Assembly: GCA_017511185.1 (NCBI GenBank)
Contig: JAFWLF010000069.1
Coordinates: 1 to 64,000, forward strand
DNA length: 64,000 nucleotides
Direction: 5' to 3'
Origin: RGIG5612 sp017511185
GTDB taxonomy: Bacteria; Bacillota; Clostridia; Lachnospirales; Lachnospiraceae
A program made the translations under genes and the position numbers. The notes beneath the pieces were generated by a model. The model ran no database searches. It was given only the letters and a program-made list of their open reading frames with translations, and was not told where the DNA came from. Shown here piece by piece: positions 33,689-43,405 of the stretch (position 1 is its first letter; the number at the start of each line of letters is the position of its first letter).

Positions 33689-36355
33689 CTACATTCCCAG
33701 CTTAGCAAGCTGTGCTGTAACCTGCTCCATCATGCGGGAATACTTTTCTTTCTTTTCCTGCTCTTCTTTGATCTTGGCCTCTGGAGCTTTGTTCACAAAG
33801 TTCGGGTTGGAAAGCATACCATTAACACGTTTCAGCTCTCCCTCTAACCGCTTCTGCTCGCCCAGGAGACGTTCTCTTTCTTTATCTTTATCGATCAGAT
33901 CCTCTAATGGGATGCAGCAGGTGACTTCTGCAAGAGAAACGCTCATGGCATCATCCGGGATTCCCTGATGGTCTTCCTGGATATGTACTTCGCTGGCCTT
34001 TGCCAGAACGCTGAAGAAAACGCTTCCCTTCTCAAAGATGCTGCGTACCTTTTCTGACTGGCTGACCACAAAAACATGGGCCTTCTTCGCCAGCGGTACA
34101 TTCATCTCGGAACGGCCGTTACGGATCGCACGAACAGCTTCTTTGATCAGCTCGATCTCTTCCTCAGAGTCCTCAAAGCACAGATCAGCGCTGTATTCCG
34201 GCCATTTGGAGATCATGATGGACTCTTCCGGATTCTCTTCCGGAACGCAGGTGCGTAACGTAGTATAGATTTCCTCTGTCACGAACGGCATATAAGGATG
34301 CAGAAGTTTTAAGGACATCAGCAAGACTTTCTGCAGCGTATATAAAGCGGCGGTTTTGGAATCTGCTCCTTCATCTGAGGTGTCATACAGTCTTGGTTTC
34401 ACCATCTCAATATACCAGTCGCAGAACTCTTCCCAGATGAAAGCATACAACTTATCGGCAGCAATACCGATCTCGTATTTATCCATGTTCTCCGTCACTT
34501 CTTTTGCCAGTTTATTAGCCTTGGATAAGATCCACTTATCCGCATCCGTCAGGAGTGCATAGTCAAAGTCTTTGATCCCTTCTTCCGGCATATTCATCAG
34601 AATGAACCGGGAAGCATTCCAGATCTTGTTGGCAAAATTACGGCTGGCCTCAACACGTTCAAAATAGAAGCGCATGTCATTGCCAGGCGTATTCCCGGTA
34701 GCCAGCGTAAAGCGCAGGGCATCGGCGCCGTACTGATCGATCACCTCCAGCGGATCGATGCCGTTGCCAAGTGATTTGCTCATCTTGCGTCCCAGCTCAT
34801 CACGGACCAGTCCGGTAAAGAGTACGGTGTCAAACGGTTTCTCGCCCATCTGCTCATAACCGGAGAAGATCATACGGATGACCCAGAAGAAGATGATGTC
34901 ATAGCCCGTAATCAGCAGATTTGTCGGATAGAAATATTCCAGATCCTTTGTCTTTTCCGGCCAGCCTAACGTGCTAAACGGCCACAAAGCAGAGGAAAAC
35001 CAGGTATCCAGACAGTCCTCGTCCTGATGGAAGGATTTGCCGTGACACTTTGGACACTCTGTTGGTGCGGTTTTGGAAACGACCATCTCCCCACAGTCTT
35101 CGCAGTAATAAGCCGGGATCCTGTGACCCCACCAGAGCTGTCTGGAAATACACCAGTCACGGATATTGTCTGTCCAGTTATGGTAAAGCTTGCTCATACG
35201 AGGAGGGATCAGTTTTACTTCTCCTTCATCCACCGCTTTGATAGCAGGCTTGATCAGCTCGTCCATCTTGACAAACCACTGTTCTTTGATCATCGGCTCA
35301 ATGATCGTAGAACAACGGTCATGGTAGCCTACAGAATGCTCATGATCCACCACCTTCACCAGAAGGCCTTCGGCTTCCAGATCTGCCACGATCTTATCGC
35401 GGCATTCCATGGTGGAAAGTCCGGCGTATTTTCCGCCGTTTTCATTGATATAGCCGTCATCGGTAAAGACACAGATCTCTTCCAGTCCGTAGCGTTTGCC
35501 TAATTCAAAGTCATTCGGGTCATGGGCAGGGGTAACTTTCATAGCACCGGTTCCCACTTCCAGATCGATATATGGATCTGCAATGATCGGCATTTCTCTT
35601 CCAACCAGAGGAAGGATACAAGTCTTTCCGATAAATCTCTGATAACGCGGATCATCCGGATGAACGATAACTGCAGTATCACCCAGCATGGTTTCCGGAC
35701 GGGTCGTGGCGATCTCGATAAAAGTATCTTCTCCTTTGATCGGATAGTTGATATGCCAGAATTTACCAGGAGTATCTTTATGCTCAACTTCTGCATCACT
35801 GACGGAAGTCTGGCATTTCGGACACCAGTTGATGATCTTGGTACCTTTATAGATCCAGCCTTTCTCATACATTTTGACAAAGACATCCAGAACGGCGTTG
35901 GAAACGCCTTCGTCCATGGTAAACCGTTCTCTGTCCCAGTCAGCGCTGCTGCCCAGCTTCTTTAACTGTGTAACAATACGTCCGCCGTACTCCTCTTTCC
36001 ATTCCCAGGCACGTTTCAAAAAGCCTTCTCTGCCAAGATCTTCTTTATGGATCCCTTCTTTTTTCAGGGTCTCAATGATCTTGACTTCAGTTGCAATGCT
36101 GGCATGATCGCATCCCGGCTGCCACAGCGCATTATAGCCCTGCATTCTTTTCTGACGGATCACGATATCCTGCAGCGTATTATTGAGTGCATGCCCCATA
36201 TGAAGCTGTCCGGTGATGTTTGGAGGCGGCATAATAATGGTGAACGGTTTTTTACTCTCGTCCACTTCCGCATGAAAATATTTTTTCTCGAGCCAGCGGT
36301 CATAGATCACCTGCTCGATTTCTTTTGGATTGTAGGTTTTAGCTAATTCTTTCAT
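33689..36355 (-). CDS. valS: Valyl-tRNA synthetase
   Basis: This 888-residue class I aminoacyl-tRNA synthetase has PPNITGQLHMGHALNN (HIGH motif, residues 52-55), an editing domain in the middle, DELGRKMSKSLGN (KMSKS) and a C-terminal coiled coil (LIDKDKERERLLGEQKRLEGEL onward) that binds the tRNA. Length and domain order are complete. The ATG lies inside the upstream TPR-like gene (17-base overlap), so it is translated from the same message as the DUF5717/DUF5716 genes. There is no T-box leader directly upstream, which is unusual for a Firmicute synthetase. Confidence 0.97.
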   Translation of the reverse strand: MKELAKTYNPKEIEQVIYDRWLEKKYFHAEVDESKKPFTIIMPPPNITGQLHMGHALNNTLQDIVIRQKRMQGYNALWQPGCDHASIATEVKIIETLKKEGIHKEDLGREGFLKRAWEWKEEYGGRIVTQLKKLGSSADWDRERFTMDEGVSNAVLDVFVKMYEKGWIYKGTKIINWCPKCQTSVSDAEVEHKDTPGKFWHINYPIKGEDTFIEIATTRPETMLGDTAVIVHPDDPRYQRFIGKTCILPLVGREMPIIADPYIDLEVGTGAMKVTPAHDPNDFELGKRYGLEEICVFTDDGYINENGGKYAGLSTMECRDKIVADLEAEGLLVKVVDHEHSVGYHDRCSTIIEPMIKEQWFVKMDELIKPAIKAVDEGEVKLIPPRMSKLYHNWTDNIRDWCISRQLWWGHRIPAYYCEDCGEMVVSKTAPTECPKCHGKSFHQDEDCLDTWFSSALWPFSTLGWPEKTKDLEYFYPTNLLITGYDIIFFWVIRMIFSGYEQMGEKPFDTVLFTGLVRDELGRKMSKSLGNGIDPLEVIDQYGADALRFTLATGNTPGNDMRFYFERVEASRNFANKIWNASRFILMNMPEEGIKDFDYALLTDADKWILSKANKLAKEVTENMDKYEIGIAADKLYAFIWEEFCDWYIEMVKPRLYDTSDEGADSKTAALYTLQKVLLMSLKLLHPYMPFVTEEIYTTLRTCVPEENPEESIMISKWPEYSADLCFEDSEEEIELIKEAVRAIRNGRSEMNVPLAKKAHVFVVSQSEKVRSIFEKGSVFFSVLAKASEVHIQEDHQGIPDDAMSVSLAEVTCCIPLEDLIDKDKERERLLGEQKRLEGELKRVNGMLSNPNFVNKAPEAKIKEEQEKKEKYSRMMEQVTAQLAKLGM

Positions 36356-37145
36356 GATAGTCTTTTTTCCAATCGTCTATTATTTTTTCACTGTTGTTTC
36401 CGTTTTCAAAATTACGGATGAACAATAAAGTTTCATCACTCGTTTCAATCTCCCGGCGCAGGGCGCCGACTCGTTTACGGATACGCTCCAGGGTATCATC
36501 CGAAATATGATACCTCATGATCGTCTTTAAAAGTTCTTCTTCATCATTATTGACCAGAGCCATATATACGCAGGATCTCGCATAAAGAGGATCCGGATAG
36601 ATTTCATACGCACGTGCAAAATAACTGTTGGCGTTTCTGCTCATAAACATCTTGGCATAGATCACGCCGATGGCATAAGCGACTCTGCCGTAAAAGGCTT
36701 CCGGCATAACTTCATCGTTGTCCATGTTGTTTAAGATATCGAAATAGACATTCAGTGCGGCTTCCAGTTTTCCTGCTTTATAATAAGCATCTCCCTCAAT
36801 CTTGATCCGCTCTGCATTGCTCATGTTATCAATATTCATGACTGCGTTCGCGATCTTGCCAAGCTCAAAGCCGGAATAATAATAACTATCATTCAGGATG
36901 CATTTAATGAAATCCTGCACCGTTCCGTCATTGTCAGCAATCTCACGAAGCTTTTCGGCGATATCCTTATGCCCCAGTTCGATATCAATGTATTCAAATA
37001 ACGTCTCGCTGAAGAAATCCCTGTAGACGAGATTAATGTGGTTATAGATAAAGTAATTGATCTCCTCCAGAGAATAGACGTTCTGATCCAGCGCCTTGAT
37101 ATAAAATGGATGATTCGATTGTCTTCCGCAAACCTGCAGTGCCAT
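36339..37145 (-). CDS. TPR-like protein of unknown function
   Basis: This 268-residue soluble protein begins with a short globular part (MALQVCGRQSNHPFYIKALD, SLEEINYFIYNHINLVYRDFF). Helical repeats resembling tetratricopeptide repeats follow (residues 120-200: DAYYKAGKLEAALNVYFDIL, AYAIGVIYAKMFMSRNANSYFARAYEIYP). It starts directly after the DUF5716 stop and overlaps valS. I do not know a function. The repeats suggest a scaffold that works with the two preceding gene products. Confidence 0.7.
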   Translation of the reverse strand: MALQVCGRQSNHPFYIKALDQNVYSLEEINYFIYNHINLVYRDFFSETLFEYIDIELGHKDIAEKLREIADNDGTVQDFIKCILNDSYYYSGFELGKIANAVMNIDNMSNAERIKIEGDAYYKAGKLEAALNVYFDILNNMDNDEVMPEAFYGRVAYAIGVIYAKMFMSRNANSYFARAYEIYPDPLYARSCVYMALVNNDEEELLKTIMRYHISDDTLERIRKRVGALRREIETSDETLLFIRNFENGNNSEKIIDDWKKDYHERIS

Positions 37146-38417
37146 TTACACGTATCCTTCCATATTCAGGCGTTTGACGACTTTTTCGCCGCTGCCCTTG
37201 AAAAACTCTCCGAACCCTTTATCGGTCACAGAGATCTCACACTCACAATCATTGAAATAGTGGATCGCGATCTCCACCCGGGTGGTCTTATTCGGCCGTT
37301 CCGGAAAACTGCTCAGATCAAAATCCACAAAAGTCCGCTCTCTGCTGACCAGAGAGGTGACATAAAACCGGATCGAGGTAACATTATCCAGAATAAAGTC
37401 CGTGACCAGACCGGCATCATAATAATCCACCGGAGCTTTGCTTAGATTCAGGATGCACGGGCTTCCTTTATATACCGCTTCCACAGAAATGGTGGCTTTC
37501 GTCCGTCCGTCACAGATGATGTTGTAGTCTTTCAGTGTTTCATCTGCTCTGCGAAACCCGGCAAGGCAGGCGCCTTTGGCATACAGGTTATTACCCTTGA
37601 ATGCACGGGCACGTTCAGAAACCTCCTGCAGTGTCTTTACAAACCACAGTTCATTGAACCCTTCCCCGGTAAAATAGACACTGGAGATCGGGTTCTCCTG
37701 CAAGATCTCCTGAATCAGTTCCTTTAACTTCTCATCCAGATGATCTACATAGGAATAGTTTTCCAGACCCTGGTAAGAGAACTCATCATGCGTTTTTTCA
37801 AACACATAGACCAGATCTCCTTCCGGTCCTTTTTGCACACTCAGCTGTTTTTCAAAGAATCCATCTCTGGAAAAATCAAACAGCTGCGCTCCTTTTTCCC
37901 AGATACTGCGGTCTTCTTCCAGCACATAATAAACAAAACTCTCTGCACAGGACTGCAGTTTGATCTTGTCTGCCGGCAGTTTCAGCAGGCGGAACACTTC
38001 ATAAAGTGTACTGCGGATATCATAATTGATCTCCCGCAGATTCACTGTGATATTCTCTATACTCATGATCGAGGTCGTAACCTGCGTCAGTTCAATGATC
38101 TTACCAAAGTAAACAGCCAGCAGCTGTGTATAGGAATATTCTTTCTCATTGATATAACATTTTTCATTCAGGAAGCAGTTATCCAGCAGATCTTCAAACA
38201 GATACTCCCCGGTTCTCTTTGCATAATCGATCGCAGCCTGGCCGATCAGCCATTCCTCATTACTCTTGTCAAAAGTCAGTGCGGTCGGGATCAGATAACG
38301 CATGGTCTCTGTTCCGGAAGCCACAGACTCCGGCTGGTTATGACGATAAGAATAATAGCTCGCCTGACAGTATTCTTTTGTATAATCGATCCCAATGATC
38401 AGTCCCTGTTTTTCCAT
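37146..38417 (-). CDS. DUF5716-type protein with actin/Hsp70-like N-terminus
   Basis: This 423-residue protein starts GLIIGIDYTKEYCQASYYSY, which resembles the phosphate-1 loop of ASKHA (Hsp70/actin-fold) proteins. ISSVYFTGEGF further on looks like a phosphate-2/adenosine motif. The C-terminal 110 residues form a beta-rich domain (ATISVEAVYKGSPCILNLSK onward), like the substrate side of Hsp70. It overlaps the DUF5717 stop by one base (TGATG). I recognise it as DUF5716, found in Lachnospiraceae. A chaperone-like role is inference. Confidence 0.7.
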   Translation of the reverse strand: MEKQGLIIGIDYTKEYCQASYYSYRHNQPESVASGTETMRYLIPTALTFDKSNEEWLIGQAAIDYAKRTGEYLFEDLLDNCFLNEKCYINEKEYSYTQLLAVYFGKIIELTQVTTSIMSIENITVNLREINYDIRSTLYEVFRLLKLPADKIKLQSCAESFVYYVLEEDRSIWEKGAQLFDFSRDGFFEKQLSVQKGPEGDLVYVFEKTHDEFSYQGLENYSYVDHLDEKLKELIQEILQENPISSVYFTGEGFNELWFVKTLQEVSERARAFKGNNLYAKGACLAGFRRADETLKDYNIICDGRTKATISVEAVYKGSPCILNLSKAPVDYYDAGLVTDFILDNVTSIRFYVTSLVSRERTFVDFDLSSFPERPNKTTRVEIAIHYFNDCECEISVTDKGFGEFFKGSGEKVVKRLNMEGYV

Positions 38418-41400
38418 CAGAATAACCTGTCGATCAATTCACTTTTAACAAAATAATCTCTTGCTGCTTCATTCAGCTCTTCTCTGCTGCCTTCCTTTTC
38501 CATACGGATCAGGGTATCGATCGTAGAATAACGGGATTCATCATGTACGATATCCAGATCCTCATAACGAACCGTAACTGTTTCCCCGCCATCTACGGAA
38601 TACGTCACGCTCTCACCATAGAACAACGTAATATACTTTGCGAAGAAACCATCCACGATCTCATTCATGGACTCTGTCTTTTCCATACTGGAGTCAGCAT
38701 TCCCTGTGATCCAGTAAGTCACTTCTCCACGGTGGCCGAACGACGTGATGATCACAGAATTTGCCAATACAGCAGGAAGTGTAAAATACCGTTTAAACCG
38801 TTTAAACTCTTCCAGCATAATAGAACGGCTGGCAAAGTTTTTCAGTTTTTCTTCGATCAGTGACAGCCGGTTCAGGCTGGAAAGATCTTTGTCAGACATA
38901 TATTTCAGATAACTGATTTCCGTGATCAGATTGTAGCTGACACCAGACGCCATTCCACTCTCAATATATTTGAAAAAGTCTGTATTCTTTTCGTCCTGAT
39001 CATAGAAATAACGGGCAGCACGGTAATTCAGATAATCTTTTTTCAGTTTTTCGTCTGTGCCTTTCTCATAGTATTTTGCGAAAAGCTGCGGGATCAGTTC
39101 GCTCGTCTCATGTGTTTCGAGCGTCCGTCTTAAGATCCGTTCCGGAAGCGTTGCATCTTCAATGCCATACGCATTGCCCGCGCGGTAAAGGTCCAGCATG
39201 ACTTCTGTTTTGTCGTTATAATGACGCAGCAGATATTCAAAGATCTCCCGGTCAAAGGTAGTCTTCACAAAGCTCTGCTCGCACATTTGCAGAAGGAGCG
39301 GATCTTCCTCGTAGTTGCTGACACTCACCAGTACTTTGGACAGTTTCGCAATACTGTTTTCATCCACATATTCAAAGCCGCCCTTTTCGATCTCTTCGTA
39401 TGCATCCTTGTAAAGAGACCGTTCGATCATGATATCGATCAGCTTGCCGCGGGTCTCCGGCGCCAGATCAAATTTAAAGAATCCGATCAGTTCATCATAA
39501 ACTTCCTGCTCTTTTGTATTCCGCGAGAAATACAGGACCGTATCATTGAGCAGTTTCTGAATATAGGACACACGGAAATCGGATCCCTTCAGATGATGCG
39601 TCAGATAATGCAGGATCTCCACCGGATCTTTATAAGCACGTGTCAGCGGAAGGGTATCTTCCATCAGCATATAATCATTCAGCGGTACACCATTGATGCA
39701 CAGATCGATATACTCTTTCTGATTGATCAGCTCGTTCATCTCATACTGGATATTGGAATAGATATTCCCGCGTGCATCCTTGAACAGAATGATGGCACTG
39801 CCGGAATAGATCCGCACCAGACATTTGCCGTTTTTCAGGATCACATCCTGATAAACGTTTAATTCATTATGGATCACCATGACGCTCGTCACCCGCGGGG
39901 AATGGCAAACGATCTCTCTTGCAGCCAGGACCTCAAAGAGCCCCTTCTGGATGGTATGCGTGAGGAGATGGTTCTCCAGGATATCTTTATAAATGATCAC
40001 CATGTGCTTACTCTCGGCACCGCGCTGGATCTGCTTTTCCGCAAACGTCACGACCGCGCCGAGATTTGCCCGATAGTAGTCCGGATATTTATCTTTATTG
40101 CTGATCATATTCGCATAGAAATATGGCAGATAAGCTTCATATTTCTGCGGATCTTCAAAGACGGATTCCATCGTTTTGGTAGGGATCACGTCATAATTAT
40201 CTTCATTGATCGATTCCAGATAATACCGGAACAGATCCGGAATGTTATCCACATACTCCCGCAGTGCTTCTGCATAGTATGCGTGATTCTCTCCGGCTTT
40301 ATTACGCTGCAGGACCAGAAGACGGCACAGTGCCATCAGGATATTCCGTGTCTTAAAGCGAGCATAAACCAGTTTCAGAATGCGGATCGCCAGCGGCAGA
40401 TTGATCTTAAGGAGAGAACGTTCTTCTGTCTCCAAAAGCAGTTCTGCAAAGCGGCTGCAGAGGTTTGCGTTCACATAATCTGATTTCGCGCCGAAATAAA
40501 GGACCTGCAGTTCAAAATCCGATGCATCACAAAGATACTGCGGGCTCCTGCGGAATACCTCCAGCGCTTCCAGATACATGATCGGGCTGTTGCAGCGCAG
40601 CTGCTCAAAGCAGTCCAGAAGAGAATCTAATTTCAGTCCCTGCTGCCGGTTATAGGTCTCATCCAGGTTTACAAGGACCCATAAGATCCTCCAGCTCGGA
40701 TAGATGCGGTAAGCCGCTTTCACACGGCGGACTGCCTCCTCGATCTGTGTTTCATCTCTGTCATACAGACATTCCACATAATAGAAATAGCAGACCAGTT
40801 CATAGTCGGTCTCCGGAAGTTTAGCGATCTGCTCCGCCATAAATTCCAGAATGTTAGCTGCGTTCGTATACTGCTGCAGCAAAATATACATCTGTGCCTG
40901 ATACAGCATCAGGAACATGGATATACGGTCATTTCCGCTTTCATCACCGATCAGCGCATTTGATTTCTCCATCCAGTCATAGGCATCCATCAGACCTTTT
41001 TTATAATCCAGATAAAGGTGCAGCAGTGCGGAGAGTTTTTTTCGCGGGTTGCGGTGATCCAGCGCACTTTTCACTTTAATGTTGACCACAACAGGAATCT
41101 TGAACTCCTGCGTGGAAGAGCGCAGTATGATCTGGGAAAAGTTTTTTCCTGCATGCAGACGGCTTTCTACGATCGTGATCGGGAAATAGTAAACCCCACC
41201 GACAAAATCTTCGCTGGTGATGATCCGTTTGCCCGGCATGATGAAAGATTCCGGAACGATGGCCTCTACTTCAAAGTAGCCCGGTTCCTCAATCTTCATA
41301 TCCAGCTTCACGACCGTGTTTTCCGTAATATTTGAAACGGCGATCATTTCCGGTGCAACAGAAAAAGAAGCTGCTTCCTTTTCTCCTGCGGCAACCAGAT

Positions 41401-41464
41401 ATTCTTCCGTCGCTATTTTTTTGTTCTGACCCAGCTGAAGGGCTTTTTCCAGTATATCGTTCAT
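38417..41464 (-). CDS. DUF5717-type large helical-repeat protein
   Basis: This 1015-residue protein has an N-terminal beta-rich part (residues 25-130, ISNITENTVVKLDMKIEEPGYFEVEA) and a long all-helical region resembling TPR or HEAT repeats. A C-terminal part (FTLPAVLANSVIITSFGHRGEVTYWI) is beta-rich again. No signal peptide or membrane helix is seen. It belongs to the DUF5717 family, of unknown function, and is coupled to DUF5716 and a TPR-like gene. Its start lacks a clear ribosome site and lies seven bases after the rarA stop, so it is probably part of the rarA transcript. Confidence 0.7.
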   Translation of the reverse strand: MNDILEKALQLGQNKKIATEEYLVAAGEKEAASFSVAPEMIAVSNITENTVVKLDMKIEEPGYFEVEAIVPESFIMPGKRIITSEDFVGGVYYFPITIVESRLHAGKNFSQIILRSSTQEFKIPVVVNIKVKSALDHRNPRKKLSALLHLYLDYKKGLMDAYDWMEKSNALIGDESGNDRISMFLMLYQAQMYILLQQYTNAANILEFMAEQIAKLPETDYELVCYFYYVECLYDRDETQIEEAVRRVKAAYRIYPSWRILWVLVNLDETYNRQQGLKLDSLLDCFEQLRCNSPIMYLEALEVFRRSPQYLCDASDFELQVLYFGAKSDYVNANLCSRFAELLLETEERSLLKINLPLAIRILKLVYARFKTRNILMALCRLLVLQRNKAGENHAYYAEALREYVDNIPDLFRYYLESINEDNYDVIPTKTMESVFEDPQKYEAYLPYFYANMISNKDKYPDYYRANLGAVVTFAEKQIQRGAESKHMVIIYKDILENHLLTHTIQKGLFEVLAAREIVCHSPRVTSVMVIHNELNVYQDVILKNGKCLVRIYSGSAIILFKDARGNIYSNIQYEMNELINQKEYIDLCINGVPLNDYMLMEDTLPLTRAYKDPVEILHYLTHHLKGSDFRVSYIQKLLNDTVLYFSRNTKEQEVYDELIGFFKFDLAPETRGKLIDIMIERSLYKDAYEEIEKGGFEYVDENSIAKLSKVLVSVSNYEEDPLLLQMCEQSFVKTTFDREIFEYLLRHYNDKTEVMLDLYRAGNAYGIEDATLPERILRRTLETHETSELIPQLFAKYYEKGTDEKLKKDYLNYRAARYFYDQDEKNTDFFKYIESGMASGVSYNLITEISYLKYMSDKDLSSLNRLSLIEEKLKNFASRSIMLEEFKRFKRYFTLPAVLANSVIITSFGHRGEVTYWITGNADSSMEKTESMNEIVDGFFAKYITLFYGESVTYSVDGGETVTVRYEDLDIVHDESRYSTIDTLIRMEKEGSREELNEAARDYFVKSELIDRLF

Positions 41465-41470
41465 ACTCTG

Positions 41471-42793
41471 TTAATGATCCCGGTTTCTCAGTCTGTCCAG
41501 TCTTTCCTTCATTGTCTTTTCGTAGCCCAGCGTTCCCGGTTCATAAAAGGTCTCACCCAAAAGTTCATCCGGCAGGTACTGCTGTTTTACGTAATGTTCC
41601 GGAAAATCATGTGCATAGAGATAACCTTCTCCGTGCCCCAGTTTTCCGGCTCCGTCATAATGTGCATCCTGCAGATGCGGCGGTACCGTCTTCACATTCG
41701 TGGAACGTACCACTTCCATTGCTTTATCGATCGCCATCACAGCTGAATTGCTCTTTGGCGCACCTGCAACATACAGAACGGCCTCCGCAAGAATGATCCT
41801 TGCCTCCGGCATGCCGATCACATGCACCGCCTGCTGAGCAGCTACTGCTACCTGCAAAGCTCTCGGATCCGCGCAGCCTACATCTTCTGCTGCACAGATC
41901 ATAATTCTTCTTGCGATAAAGTTCACATCTTCTCCGGCGTATAACATTTTTGCCAGATAGTAGATAGCTGCATCCGGGTCACTTCCCCGCATGCTTTTTA
42001 TAAATGCAGAGATCGTATCATAATGATTGTCTCCGTTTTTATCATAGCGGACATTCTTCCGCTGGACACACTGTTCCAGAATGGCGGAAGTGATATGGAT
42101 CTTTCCATCTTCCGGTTCCGTTGTCAGAACCGCCAGCTCGATTGCGTTTAATGCAACCCGGGCATCTCCGCCCGCAAAATCGCTGATAAAATCCAGTGCA
42201 TCCTCATCGATGGCTGCATGGTACATGCCCATGCCTCTCTCCGAATCCGAAAGTGCCGTCTGTACGATCTGCCGGATCTCCGATGATTCCAACGGTTTTA
42301 GCTCAAAGATCATAGAGCGGCTGATGAGAGCGCTGTTCACTTCAAAATACGGATTCTCCGTGGTCGCCCCAATCAGGATCACGGTACCGTCTTCCACAAA
42401 CGGAAGCAGATAATCCTGCTGTGCTTTATTAAAGCGGTGGATCTCATCGATAAACAGGATCGTCTTGCGGCCATATGCTCCGCGCGTCACTTTTGCCTGC
42501 TCTACCACATCCACCATATCTTTCTTTCCTGCCACTGTTGCGTTCAGCTGGCGGAAGTCTGCGCTGGTCGTGTTGGCGATCACGCGGGCTAATGTTGTTT
42601 TTCCTGTTCCACTCGGTCCGTAAAAAATAACAGACGATAATTTATCAGCCTGAATGGACCGGTACAGCTGACTTCCCTTGGACAGAATATGCGTTTGTCC
42701 CACGAACTCTTCCAGGGTCCGCGGGCGGATGCGGGAGGCTAACGGAGCCTCTTCTTTCAGCTTATTTTGATGCGCATACTCAAATAAATCCAT
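41471..42793 (-). CDS. rarA: Replication-associated recombination protein A (AAA+ ATPase)
   Basis: This 440-residue AAA+ ATPase has Walker A GPSGTGKTTLAR (about residues 59-70), Walker B ILFIDEIHRFNKAQQD and sensor ATTENPYF. The C-terminal MgsA domain has KSMRGSDPDAAIYYLAKML. It acts at stalled replication forks. MDLFEYAHQ is the usual family start. The ATG has no ribosome site, and the predicted transcription start is only about two bases upstream, so the message may be leaderless. It heads the run of genes down to valS. Confidence 0.95.
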   Translation of the reverse strand: MDLFEYAHQNKLKEEAPLASRIRPRTLEEFVGQTHILSKGSQLYRSIQADKLSSVIFYGPSGTGKTTLARVIANTTSADFRQLNATVAGKKDMVDVVEQAKVTRGAYGRKTILFIDEIHRFNKAQQDYLLPFVEDGTVILIGATTENPYFEVNSALISRSMIFELKPLESSEIRQIVQTALSDSERGMGMYHAAIDEDALDFISDFAGGDARVALNAIELAVLTTEPEDGKIHITSAILEQCVQRKNVRYDKNGDNHYDTISAFIKSMRGSDPDAAIYYLAKMLYAGEDVNFIARRIMICAAEDVGCADPRALQVAVAAQQAVHVIGMPEARIILAEAVLYVAGAPKSNSAVMAIDKAMEVVRSTNVKTVPPHLQDAHYDGAGKLGHGEGYLYAHDFPEHYVKQQYLPDELLGETFYEPGTLGYEKTMKERLDRLRNRDH

Positions 42794-42801
42794 ACATAGT
42801 T

Positions 42802-42830
42802 AATATAGCATATTTATAGTGCGCTCTCAA
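42802..42830 (-). promoter_or_regulatory. Promoter of rarA, placed almost at its start codon
   Basis: TTGAGA (42830-42825), a 17-bp spacer and TATATT (42807-42802) lie on the minus strand. Transcription should begin near 42795, two bases before the ATG at 42793. Confidence 0.7.
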
Positions 42831-42868
42831 TTGTAAATATTGGTTTTTTTCAGAAGAATGCAGGCAGG

Positions 42869-43306
42869 TTATGCAATATTTGCCTTACCGCTGATCATAA
42901 AAAGATAAGGGATGATGAGCCCTGCTATGACAAAGTACAAAAGCTGTCCGGTCTTTAATCCGGTGAGCAGTGCAAAAATAATCTCTGCCGCACAGATCGC
43001 TATGATCAGGATCGCACGCACAGCCAGCTGGCGGCCGTTCAGTTTTGACTGGTTTCTTGCTACAGGAACTCGTTTCCGCTGCTGACGGATCACACGTTTT
43101 GCTTCTGCATATCCGTTGATTCCTGTGATGATCGCTGCAACTGCCCAGGCAAGTCCCATGACAATGACAAGTACTGCCAGAAATTTCGGGCAGTCAATAT
43201 CCTTCATCTTTTCCACTGCAAGCATAAAGTCCATGACCAGACCACTCGCTCCAGCTGCCGCAAGAAGGATACATGTGATAGGAAATACAGCACTCATCCG
43301 TTTCAT
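42869..43306 (-). CDS. Small membrane protein with four predicted helices
   Basis: This protein of about 145 residues has four hydrophobic segments (FPITCILLAAAGASGLVM, LAVLVIVMGLAWAVAAI, AILIIAICAAEIIFALL and LLYFVIAGLIIPYLFM) and a basic loop (RQQRKRVPVARNQ). I do not recognise a family. The start at 43306 is preferred: the longer start at 43348 would lie upstream of the predicted -10 and would not be transcribed. No ribosome site precedes either start. It lies between rarA and the divergent citrate synthase gene. Confidence 0.6.
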   Translation of the reverse strand: MKRMSAVFPITCILLAAAGASGLVMDFMLAVEKMKDIDCPKFLAVLVIVMGLAWAVAAIITGINGYAEAKRVIRQQRKRVPVARNQSKLNGRQLAVRAILIIAICAAEIIFALLTGLKTGQLLYFVIAGLIIPYLFMISGKANIA

Positions 43307-43315
43307 GATTGATTC

Positions 43316-43344
43316 ATTATATCTGTTTGACAAAAAAAATCCAA
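43316..43344 (-). promoter_or_regulatory. Promoter of the small membrane protein gene
   Basis: TTGGAT (43344-43339), a 17-bp spacer rich in T and a perfect TATAAT (43321-43316) lie on the minus strand. The expected start of transcription is about three bases before the ATG at 43306. Confidence 0.7.
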
Positions 43345-43355
43345 TCATTTAGTAT
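43327..43355 (+). promoter_or_regulatory. Possible promoter of gltA-aroA
   Basis: A perfect TTGACA (43327-43332) and TAGTAT (43350-43355) are separated by 17 bp. It overlaps the divergent promoter of the minus-strand membrane protein gene, so the two may compete. Confidence 0.5.
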
Positions 43356-43405
43356 AAGAAATTAATTATATCCGCCTGATCATATCAGGAAGAAAGCAGG
43401 TAAAA

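Noticed and set aside
43307..43348. Longer start (43348) for the small membrane protein
   Set aside because: It would lie upstream of the predicted -10 and has no ribosome site.
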